From Marinomonas colpomeniae (GTDB lineage Bacteria > Pseudomonadota > Gammaproteobacteria > Pseudomonadales > Marinomonadaceae): a stretch of 64,000 nt of DNA. The position numbers and the translations under genes were made by a program. The notes below the pieces were generated by a model, which made no database searches, had not been told where the DNA came from, and saw only the letters and a program-made list of their open reading frames with translations. This document shows positions 1 to 8,781 of the stretch, piece after piece; position 1 is the stretch's first letter, and the number at the start of each line of letters is the position of its first letter. The stretch is taken from assembly GCF_014803385.1 (NCBI RefSeq), contig NZ_JACYFC010000002.1:372001-436000 (forward strand), in the 5' to 3' direction.

Positions 1-1932
1 TTAGTTAAGGCGATCGTTTAGGTAATCTGTCAGTTGGTCAACTTCTAAGGGTTTTGAAAAATAATAGCCTTGTAAAAAATGCACACCGATCTCATTGAGT
101 TTTTCCACTTGCTCAAGTGATTCAACACCTTCCGCGACAACTTGGTAGCCCATAGATTGTGAAATTTGCATGACAGCATGGACAATGTTTGAACCACTGC
201 CGTTGACGTTATCTATGAAACTTTTATCAATTTTGACAATATCAACACCTAGATCTTGCATGCTTGCAAGAGAGGAATATCCGGTGCCAAAATCATCAAT
301 GGATATTTTAATACTCATTTCTTGAAGCGCTTTTATTTGCTTCATTAAAACTGTTTTATCAGCCGCAAAAACAGACTCAGTAATTTCTATATGCAATAAA
401 CTCGGTTCAAATTTCAATCGGGTTAATAGTGTTTTAATGTGTGTGACAAACTCTCTATCTTGGAGCTGAATAACTGAAACATTGATGCTAACGGTTAAGG
501 CTCTACCGTTTTGAGACAGTGTTATGATTTGCTGACAGGCTTTTTCTACTACCCACAACCCTATATTTTTAATCATGCCGTATTGTTCGGCAATCGGAAT
601 GAATTCTATAGGCGAGACTTCTTCACCATCCAGATGCCATCTTAGTAGAGCTTCTATACAGGCGATGCTACCTGTTTTACTTTTTATAATGGGTTGAAAA
701 ACCAGTCGCATTTCGCTTTTTTCAATTGCAGTTAAAAGTCTATCAGAAAGTAAATGGTCTCGAATATTTTGCAGACGTAACGATTCACTAAAGTGACCTA
801 CTTGGCCTTTCTCTATACGTTTCTGCTGGTACATCGCCATATCTGCATTTTGAATCAGAGTGTCGTGATGGCTACCGTGTTCTGGATATAAGGCAACGCC
901 AATAGTGGCACCTACCCAAGTTTTTGATTGAGTAATAGAGTGAGGGAGGCTGATGGTATGAATCAGCTCTTCAGAGAAACGATTAACGTCTTCGATGCTT
1001 TCAAATTTATAAGTAACTAAAAATTCGTCGCCGCCCCATCGGCAAATAGGCAAAGAGTCTTGAGATAATAAAGCAATGCGCGATGCGGTTTCTTTGACAA
1101 CTTTGTCACCCGCTTGATGACCTAGGCTGTCGTTGATTTGCTTAAAACCATCAAGATCTATGAATAGCAATGCAAACGGAGTCTCAGGATCGGCATCAAC
1201 CACCTGATTTAATTCCTTCAGAAACGCAGTGCGATTGAGTAAGCCTGTTAAACGATCAACGTTAGAAAGACGATAAATTCTCTGAGTGCGAACCTCTACT
1301 TTTTTTTCCATGTTTTGTAAAAGTTGTGCGTTTTGATTCTTTAAATGGATTGCTTTGTAGGTAAAGGAAGAAAATTTCACAGCAGATAATGACATAACAA
1401 TTGTATAAGCCAAGCCCATCGTGCCCATTATGTGATGGTAAGAGTCTTCAGAGAAGAGAAGAACAATAGTGTAGGGCCCTGACATGACAAGAACACAAGA
1501 TACGGCAGTGAATCTATGAGCCGACCACATATTTGCGACACCAGAAGCGATACCGCATATGATTATGATAGTCGTAGCTAGTTCACCGGGATTTGAAAAT
1601 GGGAAAAAATATAGAGGGTAAGCACCCCAAATGCATGCGGTCAAAAGAGAATATGAAGAAAAAACCCATAAGTCTTTTTTAGATGAGGTATATTTTTGTG
1701 AAGTTTTCTTTCTATAGTAAGCTAAATCAAATAAGCGTAATAACAGCCCAATCATCATGATTAGCCACCAAATGATTTTATTTGAACTGTATTCTTGATC
1801 GCTAGAATTAAAGCTAAAAACAAAAGCAGTACTGACAAAGGCTGAAACAATGGTGCTCGTAATGACATTAGCATATAAAAGGCGTAGAGCTTCTTGTAGC
1901 TCATCTTGTTTCACCTCTTTATTTGTTTCCAC
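1..1932 (-). CDS. Membrane-anchored GGDEF-EAL cyclic-di-GMP protein
   Basis: Predicted to make and/or break cyclic-di-GMP at the inner membrane. The N-terminal ~190 residues are hydrophobic with several transmembrane segments (about 20-40, 53-70, 90-112, 118-136, 143-160, 167-190), then a short coiled linker. The GGDEF domain follows, with an intact GGDEF motif at residues 300-304, then an EAL domain with the EAL motif near 427 and the conserved DDFGTGYSS loop near 547. Both motifs look catalytically intact. The inhibitory RxxD site before GGDEF is absent. Start is GTG with a GAGG ribosome site about 7 bases upstream; the stop lies on the first three bases of the window, so the gene is complete. 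Which activity dominates cannot be told from sequence. The membrane part resembles an MHYT/MASE-like sensor region but I do not recognise the family. Confidence 0.9.
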   Translation of the reverse strand: METNKEVKQDELQEALRLLYANVITSTIVSAFVSTAFVFSFNSSDQEYSSNKIIWWLIMMIGLLLRLFDLAYYRKKTSQKYTSSKKDLWVFSSYSLLTACIWGAYPLYFFPFSNPGELATTIIIICGIASGVANMWSAHRFTAVSCVLVMSGPYTIVLLFSEDSYHHIMGTMGLAYTIVMSLSAVKFSSFTYKAIHLKNQNAQLLQNMEKKVEVRTQRIYRLSNVDRLTGLLNRTAFLKELNQVVDADPETPFALLFIDLDGFKQINDSLGHQAGDKVVKETASRIALLSQDSLPICRWGGDEFLVTYKFESIEDVNRFSEELIHTISLPHSITQSKTWVGATIGVALYPEHGSHHDTLIQNADMAMYQQKRIEKGQVGHFSESLRLQNIRDHLLSDRLLTAIEKSEMRLVFQPIIKSKTGSIACIEALLRWHLDGEEVSPIEFIPIAEQYGMIKNIGLWVVEKACQQIITLSQNGRALTVSINVSVIQLQDREFVTHIKTLLTRLKFEPSLLHIEITESVFAADKTVLMKQIKALQEMSIKISIDDFGTGYSSLASMQDLGVDIVKIDKSFIDNVNGSGSNIVHAVMQISQSMGYQVVAEGVESLEQVEKLNEIGVHFLQGYYFSKPLEVDQLTDYLNDRLN

Positions 1933-2086
1933 TTCCTTACCTCATAGATAAAGTTTTTTGTATTTTTAAGTACGAATTTAACTTACCTTAAATGCTTATT
2001 TAATGTGTCTAATTTAGCACAGTTTCATACTTATGAAGTAACGAATTCTTTTGATATTTAAAAGTAGTGTCAATAAAAAAAGCATA

Positions 2087-2115
2087 AAAAAGAGGAGCTA
2101 ATTAGCTCCTCTTTT
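2087..2115. terminator. Bidirectional intrinsic terminator
   Basis: A 12-13 bp inverted repeat with core GAGGAGCT/AGCTCCTC around a 4-base AATT loop, flanked by A and T runs on both sides. It lies just downstream of the chemoreceptor gene on the minus strand and is followed there by a U-rich tract. Confidence 0.8.
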
Positions 2116-2158
2116 ACTTGTTAAGTTCTTATAAAATTAAATATTGAAACTAATTAAT

Positions 2159-3808
2159 TTATATCTTGAACTGAGTAACAAGAGTATCTAACTGAGCAGA
2201 GAGTTTTTGTAAATTGGCGCTAGAAATAGTTAATTCATCTGAAATTTCAGATGTTTCAGTCGTTAGCTGATTAATCTCTTCTACGTTTTTACTCATATCG
2301 TTTACAACAAGCGCCTGTTCTTCTGTTGCCGTTGCAACTTGAATGTTCATATCACTGATTTGGCTAATGTGTGATGTGATTTGTTCAAGGGAGGTATTTG
2401 CGTCGTTAGCTTGTGTTACAACAACATTACTTTGATCTTGACCTGTTTGAATCGTGGCTACAGTTTTCGCAGATTGTTCTTGCAACAGATCGATCATTTT
2501 CTGGATCTCGTCTGTCGATTCAGAAGAACGGCTTGCAAGGTTGCGTACTTCATCGGCTACAACCGCAAATCCTCGGCCTTGTTCACCAGCTCGGGCTGCT
2601 TCAATTGCAGCGTTCAGAGCCAGCAAGTTGGTTTGCTCTGAAATACTGCGAATCGTATCTAAGATGCTACCAATCGAGTCCGTTTGTGATGCTAATGAAC
2701 CAATGTCTTTACTGATGTGTTGAATTTCAGTTGATAACTTAGAAACACCTGTGCGTGCTTTAGCTACTAGGTCAGCACCTTGGTGAGCTTGCTTATCTGC
2801 TTCTTGTGCTGCTTGAGCAGCTTGTGACGCGTTTTCTGCAATGTTTTCAACCGTAGCGCCCATTTCATGAATTGCTGTTGCGATTTGCGTTGTGCGGTCT
2901 CGTTCGTTTAAGCAATTGTTATGCGTCGCTTTTGCTTTTGCTGCAATGTCATTCGCTGTGTGAGCAAGCTGGCGAGAGTTTTCTGCTACGTCTTGAATCG
3001 CAGTACGAACTTTCGTAATGAATTGGTTAAAGTGCTGAGCAATATCACCTAGTTCATCTTGGCCATCCAATGTCATTGCACTTCCAAGATCCAGTTTGTC
3101 ACTGGCTCTTGAGATATGCTGTTGTAGGTAAGATACGCGTTTATTAAGACGACGCAGCATTAGCCAAGCAAGAAAGATAGAAGCAAATAATGCCACTATG
3201 ATTAAAACAATCATTTCTAAACGACTTTCTTCATAGTATTTTTGGCTATCTGCGTAGCTTGTTTGACCTTGTTTTAATAAGTCATCAAGAATGGCATTAA
3301 CTGCTTTACGCATTACGCCATAGCTGGCCGCGTATTTTGATTTATAAATTTCTTGTGCTGTAGCTAAATCATTTCTTTCCAACGCGGCAAGCATTGGTGT
3401 TAATTCATCGCTTTTTACTTTAGCGAAAATGTTGATTATTTTTTGTACGTCAGCTCGAGTTTTTGGATTTACCTGAGCATCAAGAGCTTGTTTTAAAGCC
3501 TCGTCCATTTCTGGAATATCTTCTGCGCGAGTTTCTTTTACGCGAGTTAATACACCCTTAGCATCTTTTAGTGCGGCTACTTCTTGTAACAACATAACAT
3601 CGATACCAACACGCATACGAGGAATGCGAGAAGCAACTTCGGCAAGAGAGCGCATTGGAGCACTAGTATTTTCAGCGAGCTTTCTTGTTTGTTCTTGCGC
3701 GTTTGAAAGACCGAATAAACCTGCCCAACCCACCAGCAATAATACAAAGCAGGGCAATGCAATAACAGATAGAAACTGAGCTTTCAGAGACATTTTATTA
3801 AATATCAA
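2159..3808 (-). CDS. Methyl-accepting chemotaxis protein
   Basis: Transmembrane chemoreceptor that passes ligand binding to CheA/CheW. One transmembrane helix lies near residues 10-33, a periplasmic four-helix-bundle sensor at about 35-195, and a second helix near 197-217. A HAMP domain covers about 218-270, followed by the long cytoplasmic coiled coil. The hairpin-tip signature ([19 protein letters not shown], then [12 protein letters not shown]) is intact. The preferred start is TTG at 3806-3808: an AAAGGT ribosome site lies 8 bases before it, whereas the first ATG, 15 bases further in, has no ribosome site at a usable distance. No che genes are nearby, so it is an orphan receptor; the ligand is unknown. 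The terminator at 2087-2115 closes the gene. Confidence 0.93.
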   Translation of the reverse strand: MIFNKMSLKAQFLSVIALPCFVLLLVGWAGLFGLSNAQEQTRKLAENTSAPMRSLAEVASRIPRMRVGIDVMLLQEVAALKDAKGVLTRVKETRAEDIPEMDEALKQALDAQVNPKTRADVQKIINIFAKVKSDELTPMLAALERNDLATAQEIYKSKYAASYGVMRKAVNAILDDLLKQGQTSYADSQKYYEESRLEMIVLIIVALFASIFLAWLMLRRLNKRVSYLQQHISRASDKLDLGSAMTLDGQDELGDIAQHFNQFITKVRTAIQDVAENSRQLAHTANDIAAKAKATHNNCLNERDRTTQIATAIHEMGATVENIAENASQAAQAAQEADKQAHQGADLVAKARTGVSKLSTEIQHISKDIGSLASQTDSIGSILDTIRSISEQTNLLALNAAIEAARAGEQGRGFAVVADEVRNLASRSSESTDEIQKMIDLLQEQSAKTVATIQTGQDQSNVVVTQANDANTSLEQITSHISQISDMNIQVATATEEQALVVNDMSKNVEEINQLTTETSEISDELTISSANLQKLSAQLDTLVTQFKI

Positions 3809-4035
3809 AATAGATTACCTTTGTGGCAGTTATATGGGTTAAGCAAAGAAGATTAGATTAAAAGGTCTGTGCCTTTTAATCGTAGGTTATTTATCTTGAA
3901 GTGTACAAGAAATAAGGTTTATTTGAGGCTTTATTTTTAATGTTTCTCAGATAAGAGCATAATCTTTTAACTCCACACGACAGACATTCTTCTTTTGTCT
4001 TAAAAGGTCATATTAAATGGCGTAAGGATATTCGG

Positions 4036-5286
4036 TTGTACTACCTACATCTAAACAATACTTTTCGGTCTTTATCTAATCCAAATTATCGTCTTTGGTT
4101 TGGTGGCGCAGCGATATCAAACATTGGCGCTTGGTTACAGCGTACAGCACAAGATTGGATCGTTATTACAGAGCTTTCGGATCAGAACGCGTCGGCGGTG
4201 GGCCTTGTTGTTTTTCTACAGTTCGCGCCACAAATCCTTTTGTTACCCATTACAGGTTGGACGGCCGATCGAGTTGATCGTCGTAAGCTGCTTTTTATTA
4301 CGCAATGCTTAATGGCTACTTTAGCCTTAATACTTGGTTTATTGGTTTTGAGTGGGCACGTTGTTTTTTGGCAAGTGTGCGCTTGTGCGTTTGCATTGGG
4401 TTGTGTTGCGGCCTTTGATGCGCCTGCACGTCATGCGTTTGTTTCAGACATTGTCAGTGAAAAAGAATTGTCTAATGCTGTCGGCTTGAATTCGGTGGCA
4501 TTTAACAGTGCGCGTTTGGTTGGCCCCGCGATGGCAGGATTGCTCATTGCTTTGATCGGAACTGGCTGGGTGTTTATGGTCAATGTGGTGTCTTTTATTC
4601 CCATGTTGATTGCTTTGCATCGCTTAAAAGCACGTTTACCGAAAATGGCCATCGATACGAGTAAAGCTACCCCTGACATGGCAAAGTTTCTTGATGGTTT
4701 TCGTTATATTTGGCAACACAGAGAAATGGCCGTCATCCTAGTTATGTCGTTTCTTATTTGCAGTTTGGGTATGAATTTTTCGGTGTATCTTTCCGCAATG
4801 ACAGTACATGTGTTTGAAGGTCGTGCTGATCAGTATGGATTCTTAGTTTCCATGATGGCAATTGGTTCTATTTCAGGCGCCATGGTAACCGCGAGTCGTC
4901 AGTCTTCACCTTCTTTTCGTTCGATGATTTACGTTGCCGCGTTGTTTTCTTTGAGTTGTTTGCTCGTGTCTATTAGTTCGTCATTTTGGGCGTTTGCCGT
5001 GTTGCTCATCCTTTTAGGATTAAGCTTACAGCTGTTTACCACCTCGACCGCGTCTTACATGCAAGTCGCGACGGAAAAGCCATATAGAGGCCGAGTCATG
5101 GCCGTGGTATTGGCGACCGCATTAGGCAGCACCGCATTAGGCGCACCTTTGGTCGGTTGGGTCGCGGATACTTTCGGAGCACGTTGGTCGATTGGTATGG
5201 GAAGTGTGTCTGGTATGTTGGCGGCGTCATTAGGCTTCTGGTTTTTACGTAAACAAACGAAAGAAGTGCTAAAGACAGAGGTATGA
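4036..5286 (+). CDS. MFS transporter, EntS/MFS_3-type exporter
   Basis: Twelve-helix major-facilitator protein of 416 residues. The N-terminal segment (NYRLWFGGAAISNIGAWLQR) and the loop GWTADRVDRRKLL between helices 2 and 3 are typical of the MFS_3 group that includes enterobactin exporter EntS and many drug-efflux proteins. The start is TTG, supported by TAAGGA about 7 bases upstream; there is no nearby in-frame ATG. The substrate cannot be read from the sequence. Its 3' end overlaps the opposing DUF202 gene by 18 bases, so the two are convergent. It is not next to the iron genes, so a siderophore-export role is only a possibility. Confidence 0.87.
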   Translation: MYYLHLNNTFRSLSNPNYRLWFGGAAISNIGAWLQRTAQDWIVITELSDQNASAVGLVVFLQFAPQILLLPITGWTADRVDRRKLLFITQCLMATLALILGLLVLSGHVVFWQVCACAFALGCVAAFDAPARHAFVSDIVSEKELSNAVGLNSVAFNSARLVGPAMAGLLIALIGTGWVFMVNVVSFIPMLIALHRLKARLPKMAIDTSKATPDMAKFLDGFRYIWQHREMAVILVMSFLICSLGMNFSVYLSAMTVHVFEGRADQYGFLVSMMAIGSISGAMVTASRQSSPSFRSMIYVAALFSLSCLLVSISSSFWAFAVLLILLGLSLQLFTTSTASYMQVATEKPYRGRVMAVVLATALGSTALGAPLVGWVADTFGARWSIGMGSVSGMLAASLGFWFLRKQTKEVLKTEV

Positions 5287-5508
5287 CATGATCAGAGTGA
5301 TTAATGTGCTGCAGAGAAGCAGTTTGTTTTTATAGTTATATGATAAAAACAATAAGATAAGGTAAAGAGCGGCTAAATAAAAAGCTAGGTTAGATTGTAA
5401 GTGGTCTGCTTTTAGATAATAAATCGTGACTAATATCGCCAGTGCCGTCGTTCTCATCCATGAGAAAGCGGTGCGTTCATATTGCGTTTCTTTTTTTTTT
5501 TCGATCAT
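5269..5508 (-). CDS. DUF202 inner-membrane protein, YidG-like
   Basis: Small 79-residue membrane protein with the DUF202 hallmark ERTAFSWMRTTALAI near the N-terminus and three hydrophobic helices. It overlaps the upstream DUF202 gene by four bases (ATGA), reproducing the adjacent yidH-yidG pair of E. coli. It is shorter than YidG (about 120 residues), mainly at the C-terminus. The codons for residues 3-6 contain an uninterrupted run of eleven adenines on the coding strand (5491-5501), a site prone to slippage. Function of the family is unknown. The last 18 bases overlap the convergent MFS gene. Confidence 0.75.
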   Translation of the reverse strand: MIEKKKETQYERTAFSWMRTTALAILVTIYYLKADHLQSNLAFYLAALYLILLFLSYNYKNKLLLCSTLITLIMSYLCL

Positions 5509-5843
5509 TTTATGATGAACAATGATGCTAATAGCACAGAGCAGAATGCAGCAAGTACTATGTTCCCTATACCGTATTTTAAGTCTCGACCATGGCGCAT
5601 GTTTATTTCATTTCCTCGCCAACGTAGATAGCCACCGACAATACAAAAAGCACTGATTATGATGAACGCATAAAATAAAATAGTAAGCTTTGAGTCGAGC
5701 TGTAAATACGTAATCATTTGATCGACAGCGAGCGCCGCGACAAAAAAACCAAGTCCTGTTCTAACCCACGCTAAAAAGGTTCTCTCATTGGCAAGGGAAA
5801 ACCGATAATCCGGTGTTTCCCCTTCTTCATACCATTTGCTCAT
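5505..5843 (-). CDS. yidH: DUF202 inner-membrane protein, YidH-like
   Basis: 112-residue membrane protein very close in pattern to E. coli YidH: it opens with a short acidic segment and PDYRFSLANERTFLAWVRTGLGF, followed by three transmembrane helices. The family (DUF202) has no established function. It is translationally coupled by an ATGA overlap to the smaller DUF202 gene downstream. Its start lies 17 bases downstream of the TRAP large-subunit stop codon (5861), so read-through from the TRAP operon is possible, though the proteins have no known link. Confidence 0.85.
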   Translation of the reverse strand: MSKWYEEGETPDYRFSLANERTFLAWVRTGLGFFVAALAVDQMITYLQLDSKLTILFYAFIIISAFCIVGGYLRWRGNEINMRHGRDLKYGIGNIVLAAFCSVLLASLFIIK

Positions 5844-5860
5844 AATTCACTGGCCCTTAG

Positions 5861-7138
5861 TTATAGGAAAAGCTCTGAGATTTGTGGAATAAAAGCAATA
5901 AGCAACGCAGCGATCAGCATGCCACCTAGTGTCGGTAAAGCACCAATGAAGACATTTTGCACGGATGTTTTACTGATTTGGTTAGCAATAAAGAGGTTTC
6001 CGCCCAACGGTGGTGTGACAAAGCCTAACCCTAGGCAAACAATTAAAATGATACCGAAGTGATATTGGCTAATGCCATATTGACTGAGCATGGGGTACAG
6101 CAAGGGTGTTAACACAATAATGGACGCTAAGGTGTCCATGAAGCAGCCGACGAACAGTAATAACGCAATGACCAATAAAATCGTCATGACTTTGCCATCT
6201 ACGAAGGATGACATGGAGTCTGTGATTAATTCAGGGATTTGTTGGGACGATAACAACTTACCTAACACTACGGCAAAAGGAATTAAAAACATCGCAACAA
6301 CAGACATAATTGCCGACTGTGAAAAAACACTAAGCACATTGTGCAGTTTGATTTCTTTGTGAACAAAGGCACCAATAATAAAGGCGTAAAGTGATGCCAC
6401 TGCTGCTGATTCCGTAGGCGTAAATGCGCCTGAATAAATGCCGCCTAGAATGATGACTGGAGTCAGTATCGCCCATTTCGCTCTATAAGTTGCTTTGAGT
6501 TGCGTTTTCCATGTCCCAGCTTCTCGAGTGCCACCCCAATTGTTTTTCTTTGAAACCCAGTAAGCTGGAATGGCAATACCAAGAGCTAAAAGCAAACCAG
6601 GAAGTAACCCGCTTAAAAACATCGATGACACCGATGTACCAGGTTGAGCTAGCGCGTAGATGATCATTGGATTTGAAGGCGGAACCAATATCGCAATAAC
6701 ACCAGAACAGGCCGTTAACCCAGCGGCAAACCCTTTGCTGTAGCCTTGTTTAATCATGGCTGGAATCGTGATGGTTCCGATGGCGGCTACTGTCGCCGGT
6801 GCAGAGCCAGAAAGACCGCCAAACAATAAAGACGCAAATATAGTAACGATTGCCAATCCGCCGGGTAAATGCCCAACAAACTCATCGGCAAGATCCAATA
6901 TGCGTTGTGCTACTCCACCTGTTGCCATCAAGGTTCCTGCCAAGATGAACATAGGAATGGCTAATAATGGGAAGCTGTCGAGTGACTGATAAGCATCAAG
7001 CGCTAATTCGATGGTATCGAACCCTAAACTATAGAAGGCAACAAATAGTGTGCAACCTAACGCAATAGCAACGGGCACCTGAAAGATGATAAACAGAAAA
7101 AAAGAGCAAACAGTGAGTGTCACTTCAAGGCTAGACAT
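5861..7138 (-). CDS. dctM: TRAP transporter large permease (DctM)
   Basis: 425-residue large membrane subunit of a tripartite ATP-independent periplasmic transporter, which uses a sodium gradient to import an organic anion delivered by a periplasmic binding protein. It shows the family pattern of about twelve helices with the glycine/proline-rich loop GLSGSAPATVAAIGTITIPAM near residue 110 and ILVPPSNPMIIYA near 150. The start overlaps the end of the small-subunit gene by 8 bases. It is the last TRAP gene of the IclR-sulfatase-TRAP operon, so the likely cargo is a sulfate ester or another sulfated metabolite; that is inferred from context only. Confidence 0.93.
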   Translation of the reverse strand: MSSLEVTLTVCSFFLFIIFQVPVAIALGCTLFVAFYSLGFDTIELALDAYQSLDSFPLLAIPMFILAGTLMATGGVAQRILDLADEFVGHLPGGLAIVTIFASLLFGGLSGSAPATVAAIGTITIPAMIKQGYSKGFAAGLTACSGVIAILVPPSNPMIIYALAQPGTSVSSMFLSGLLPGLLLALGIAIPAYWVSKKNNWGGTREAGTWKTQLKATYRAKWAILTPVIILGGIYSGAFTPTESAAVASLYAFIIGAFVHKEIKLHNVLSVFSQSAIMSVVAMFLIPFAVVLGKLLSSQQIPELITDSMSSFVDGKVMTILLVIALLLFVGCFMDTLASIIVLTPLLYPMLSQYGISQYHFGIILIVCLGLGFVTPPLGGNLFIANQISKTSVQNVFIGALPTLGGMLIAALLIAFIPQISELFL

Positions 7139-7640
7139 TGATTGGCTCCTGATGATCAGTTGCTTTGCGAGTTTTCAATAGAATATGAATACGTTGCAAA
7201 AGTCGCACGATAGTCAGTATGAAGATGCCTGGTAAAGAACCGAGAAGCAGCCAATAAGGAATCCTTAGGCCTTCGGTAGTTGAACCCAACATGTGATGAA
7301 ATTCAGCAGCACGATAAGCTGCCAATGCAAATAAGATACTAAATACAATGAATATAATGTGTGAAATAAATTCAATAACAACGCGTTTTGATTGCCACGC
7401 TTTGGTAGTTGGGATGAGATCGATAATAACGTGTTTGTTGGATTTCACCGCCCAAGGTACACCGAGAAATATCAACATTATCATCAGCGTTCTAGCAATT
7501 TCATCTGTGTACGCAGAAGGAGAGTTCAGAAAGTAACGGTTAAATACTTCAATATTGAGAGATATCGCAATGTAGCCCAACATAAGGCTGCATAGAAACT
7601 CTTCAAAATATCTATCCATTATTTTTATTAGCTTTAGCAT
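7131..7640 (-). CDS. dctQ: TRAP transporter small permease (DctQ)
   Basis: 169-residue four-helix small membrane subunit that pairs with DctM. The motif EIARTLMIMLIFLGVPWAVKSNKH in the middle is characteristic of DctQ proteins. It is followed with an 8-base overlap by dctM and preceded by the binding-protein gene, with a terminator-like hairpin in between. No strong ribosome site precedes the chosen ATG; an internal ATG seven codons later is possible. Confidence 0.9.
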   Translation of the reverse strand: MLKLIKIMDRYFEEFLCSLMLGYIAISLNIEVFNRYFLNSPSAYTDEIARTLMIMLIFLGVPWAVKSNKHVIIDLIPTTKAWQSKRVVIEFISHIIFIVFSILFALAAYRAAEFHHMLGSTTEGLRIPYWLLLGSLPGIFILTIVRLLQRIHILLKTRKATDHQEPINV

Positions 7641-7662
7641 ATTAAAATCTACTTTAAAAAAT

Positions 7663-7684
7663 GGGCAGGAAAAGCATCCTGCCC
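7663..7684 (-). terminator. Intra-operon hairpin between dctP and dctQ
   Basis: Perfect 8-bp stem (GGGCAGGA with TCCTGCCC) and 6-base loop, followed on the minus strand by six Ts. It looks like a leaky intrinsic terminator after the binding-protein gene, which would give more DctP than membrane subunits. Confidence 0.6.
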
Positions 7685-7691
7685 TATGTCT

Positions 7692-8720
7692 TTAGATATT
7701 GTCCAATGTGCTTTTTAGAGTTTCAAAGAAATGTTTTTCGTCTTTGTTAAAGTCTTTAGTCGCAATCTTAGTGGTTGGCGCTTGAATAATTGCCGTGAAC
7801 GCATCTTGCTCAGCAGACGTTGGCGTAATGACGTTAACACCTTGTGCTTTGAATTTCTCAAGTGCGTTAGTTAACTCAATTTCAAAGAAGGCTGCATTTT
7901 GTTTAACTGCATCGTCCGCTGCTCTTTGAACTTTCATTTGCAAGTCTTGTGGAAGTTTATTCCAAGTACGTGCGTTGACTGTCATGAAAGAACCATGCGG
8001 TTGGAAGTTCAATAGATTCATATTGCCAGCCACTTCATGCAAACCAAAAGCGACAGCAGTAGCAGGAGGAATCGCTAAGCCATCAACAGTACCTGTTTGA
8101 AGTGCTGTATAAACCTCAGAGATGCCCAATGTTGTCGCACCTGAACCTAGCTCAGTGATCATGCTGCGCTCAACTTCACTTGGCGTTACGCGAATTTTCA
8201 AACCTTGCATATCCGCTGGCGTTTGTACTTTTTTATCGGTTGTTAAAATACCGCGGAACTCAAATGGCATAACATAAAGCAAACGTAGGTTTTTCTTTGC
8301 CATAAGTGATTGAAGTTCATCTACCGCTTCACCACCTAACGTGCCATATGGATAGAACAACTTATTGCTCGTCTCAATACTTTTAATAATATAAGGAACA
8401 TCGAATGATTTAAATGCATGAACGACAGAGCCTAGGTTTGCTCCTGAAGACTGAGCGCCTTGAACAGTCGAGCCAAGCTGAGCTTTTTGTAGTAACTGAG
8501 TGTCATTACCCAGCGCACCACCAAAGCTGGCGTTAATATTGACTTGGTCATCAGTGTATTGTTTTACCAATGATTGGAAGCTCGTTAGCGTTTTCCCCCA
8601 AGGAGAGGCAACCGGCGTAGTAGATGCCATTGTTAGGTCGTAGTCCGCAGCAGAAGCCATGGCAGTTGAACCAACTAATAACCCAGTAGAGATAGCTTTA
8701 ACTAAAAATTTAAGTTTCAT
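7692..8720 (-). CDS. dctP: TRAP transporter substrate-binding protein (DctP)
   Basis: Periplasmic binding protein of 342 residues with a Sec signal peptide (basic start, hydrophobic core, ASA cleavage near residue 25). The DctP fold is recognisable, including PADMQGLKIRVTPSE, in which the conserved arginine usually salt-bridges the carboxylate of the ligand. A good ribosome site (AAGGAC) precedes the ATG. The gene sits 61 bases after the sulfatase gene and just before the small permease gene. The ligand is unknown; the neighbouring sulfatase points to a sulfated compound that also carries an acidic group. Confidence 0.92.
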   Translation of the reverse strand: MKLKFLVKAISTGLLVGSTAMASAADYDLTMASTTPVASPWGKTLTSFQSLVKQYTDDQVNINASFGGALGNDTQLLQKAQLGSTVQGAQSSGANLGSVVHAFKSFDVPYIIKSIETSNKLFYPYGTLGGEAVDELQSLMAKKNLRLLYVMPFEFRGILTTDKKVQTPADMQGLKIRVTPSEVERSMITELGSGATTLGISEVYTALQTGTVDGLAIPPATAVAFGLHEVAGNMNLLNFQPHGSFMTVNARTWNKLPQDLQMKVQRAADDAVKQNAAFFEIELTNALEKFKAQGVNVITPTSAEQDAFTAIIQAPTTKIATKDFNKDEKHFFETLKSTLDNI

Positions 8721-8781
8721 GTTTTGTCCTTTTATTTTTTTAATAGACGTTTTAATAGATTCGCTAAGGGCGACTCTAAGC

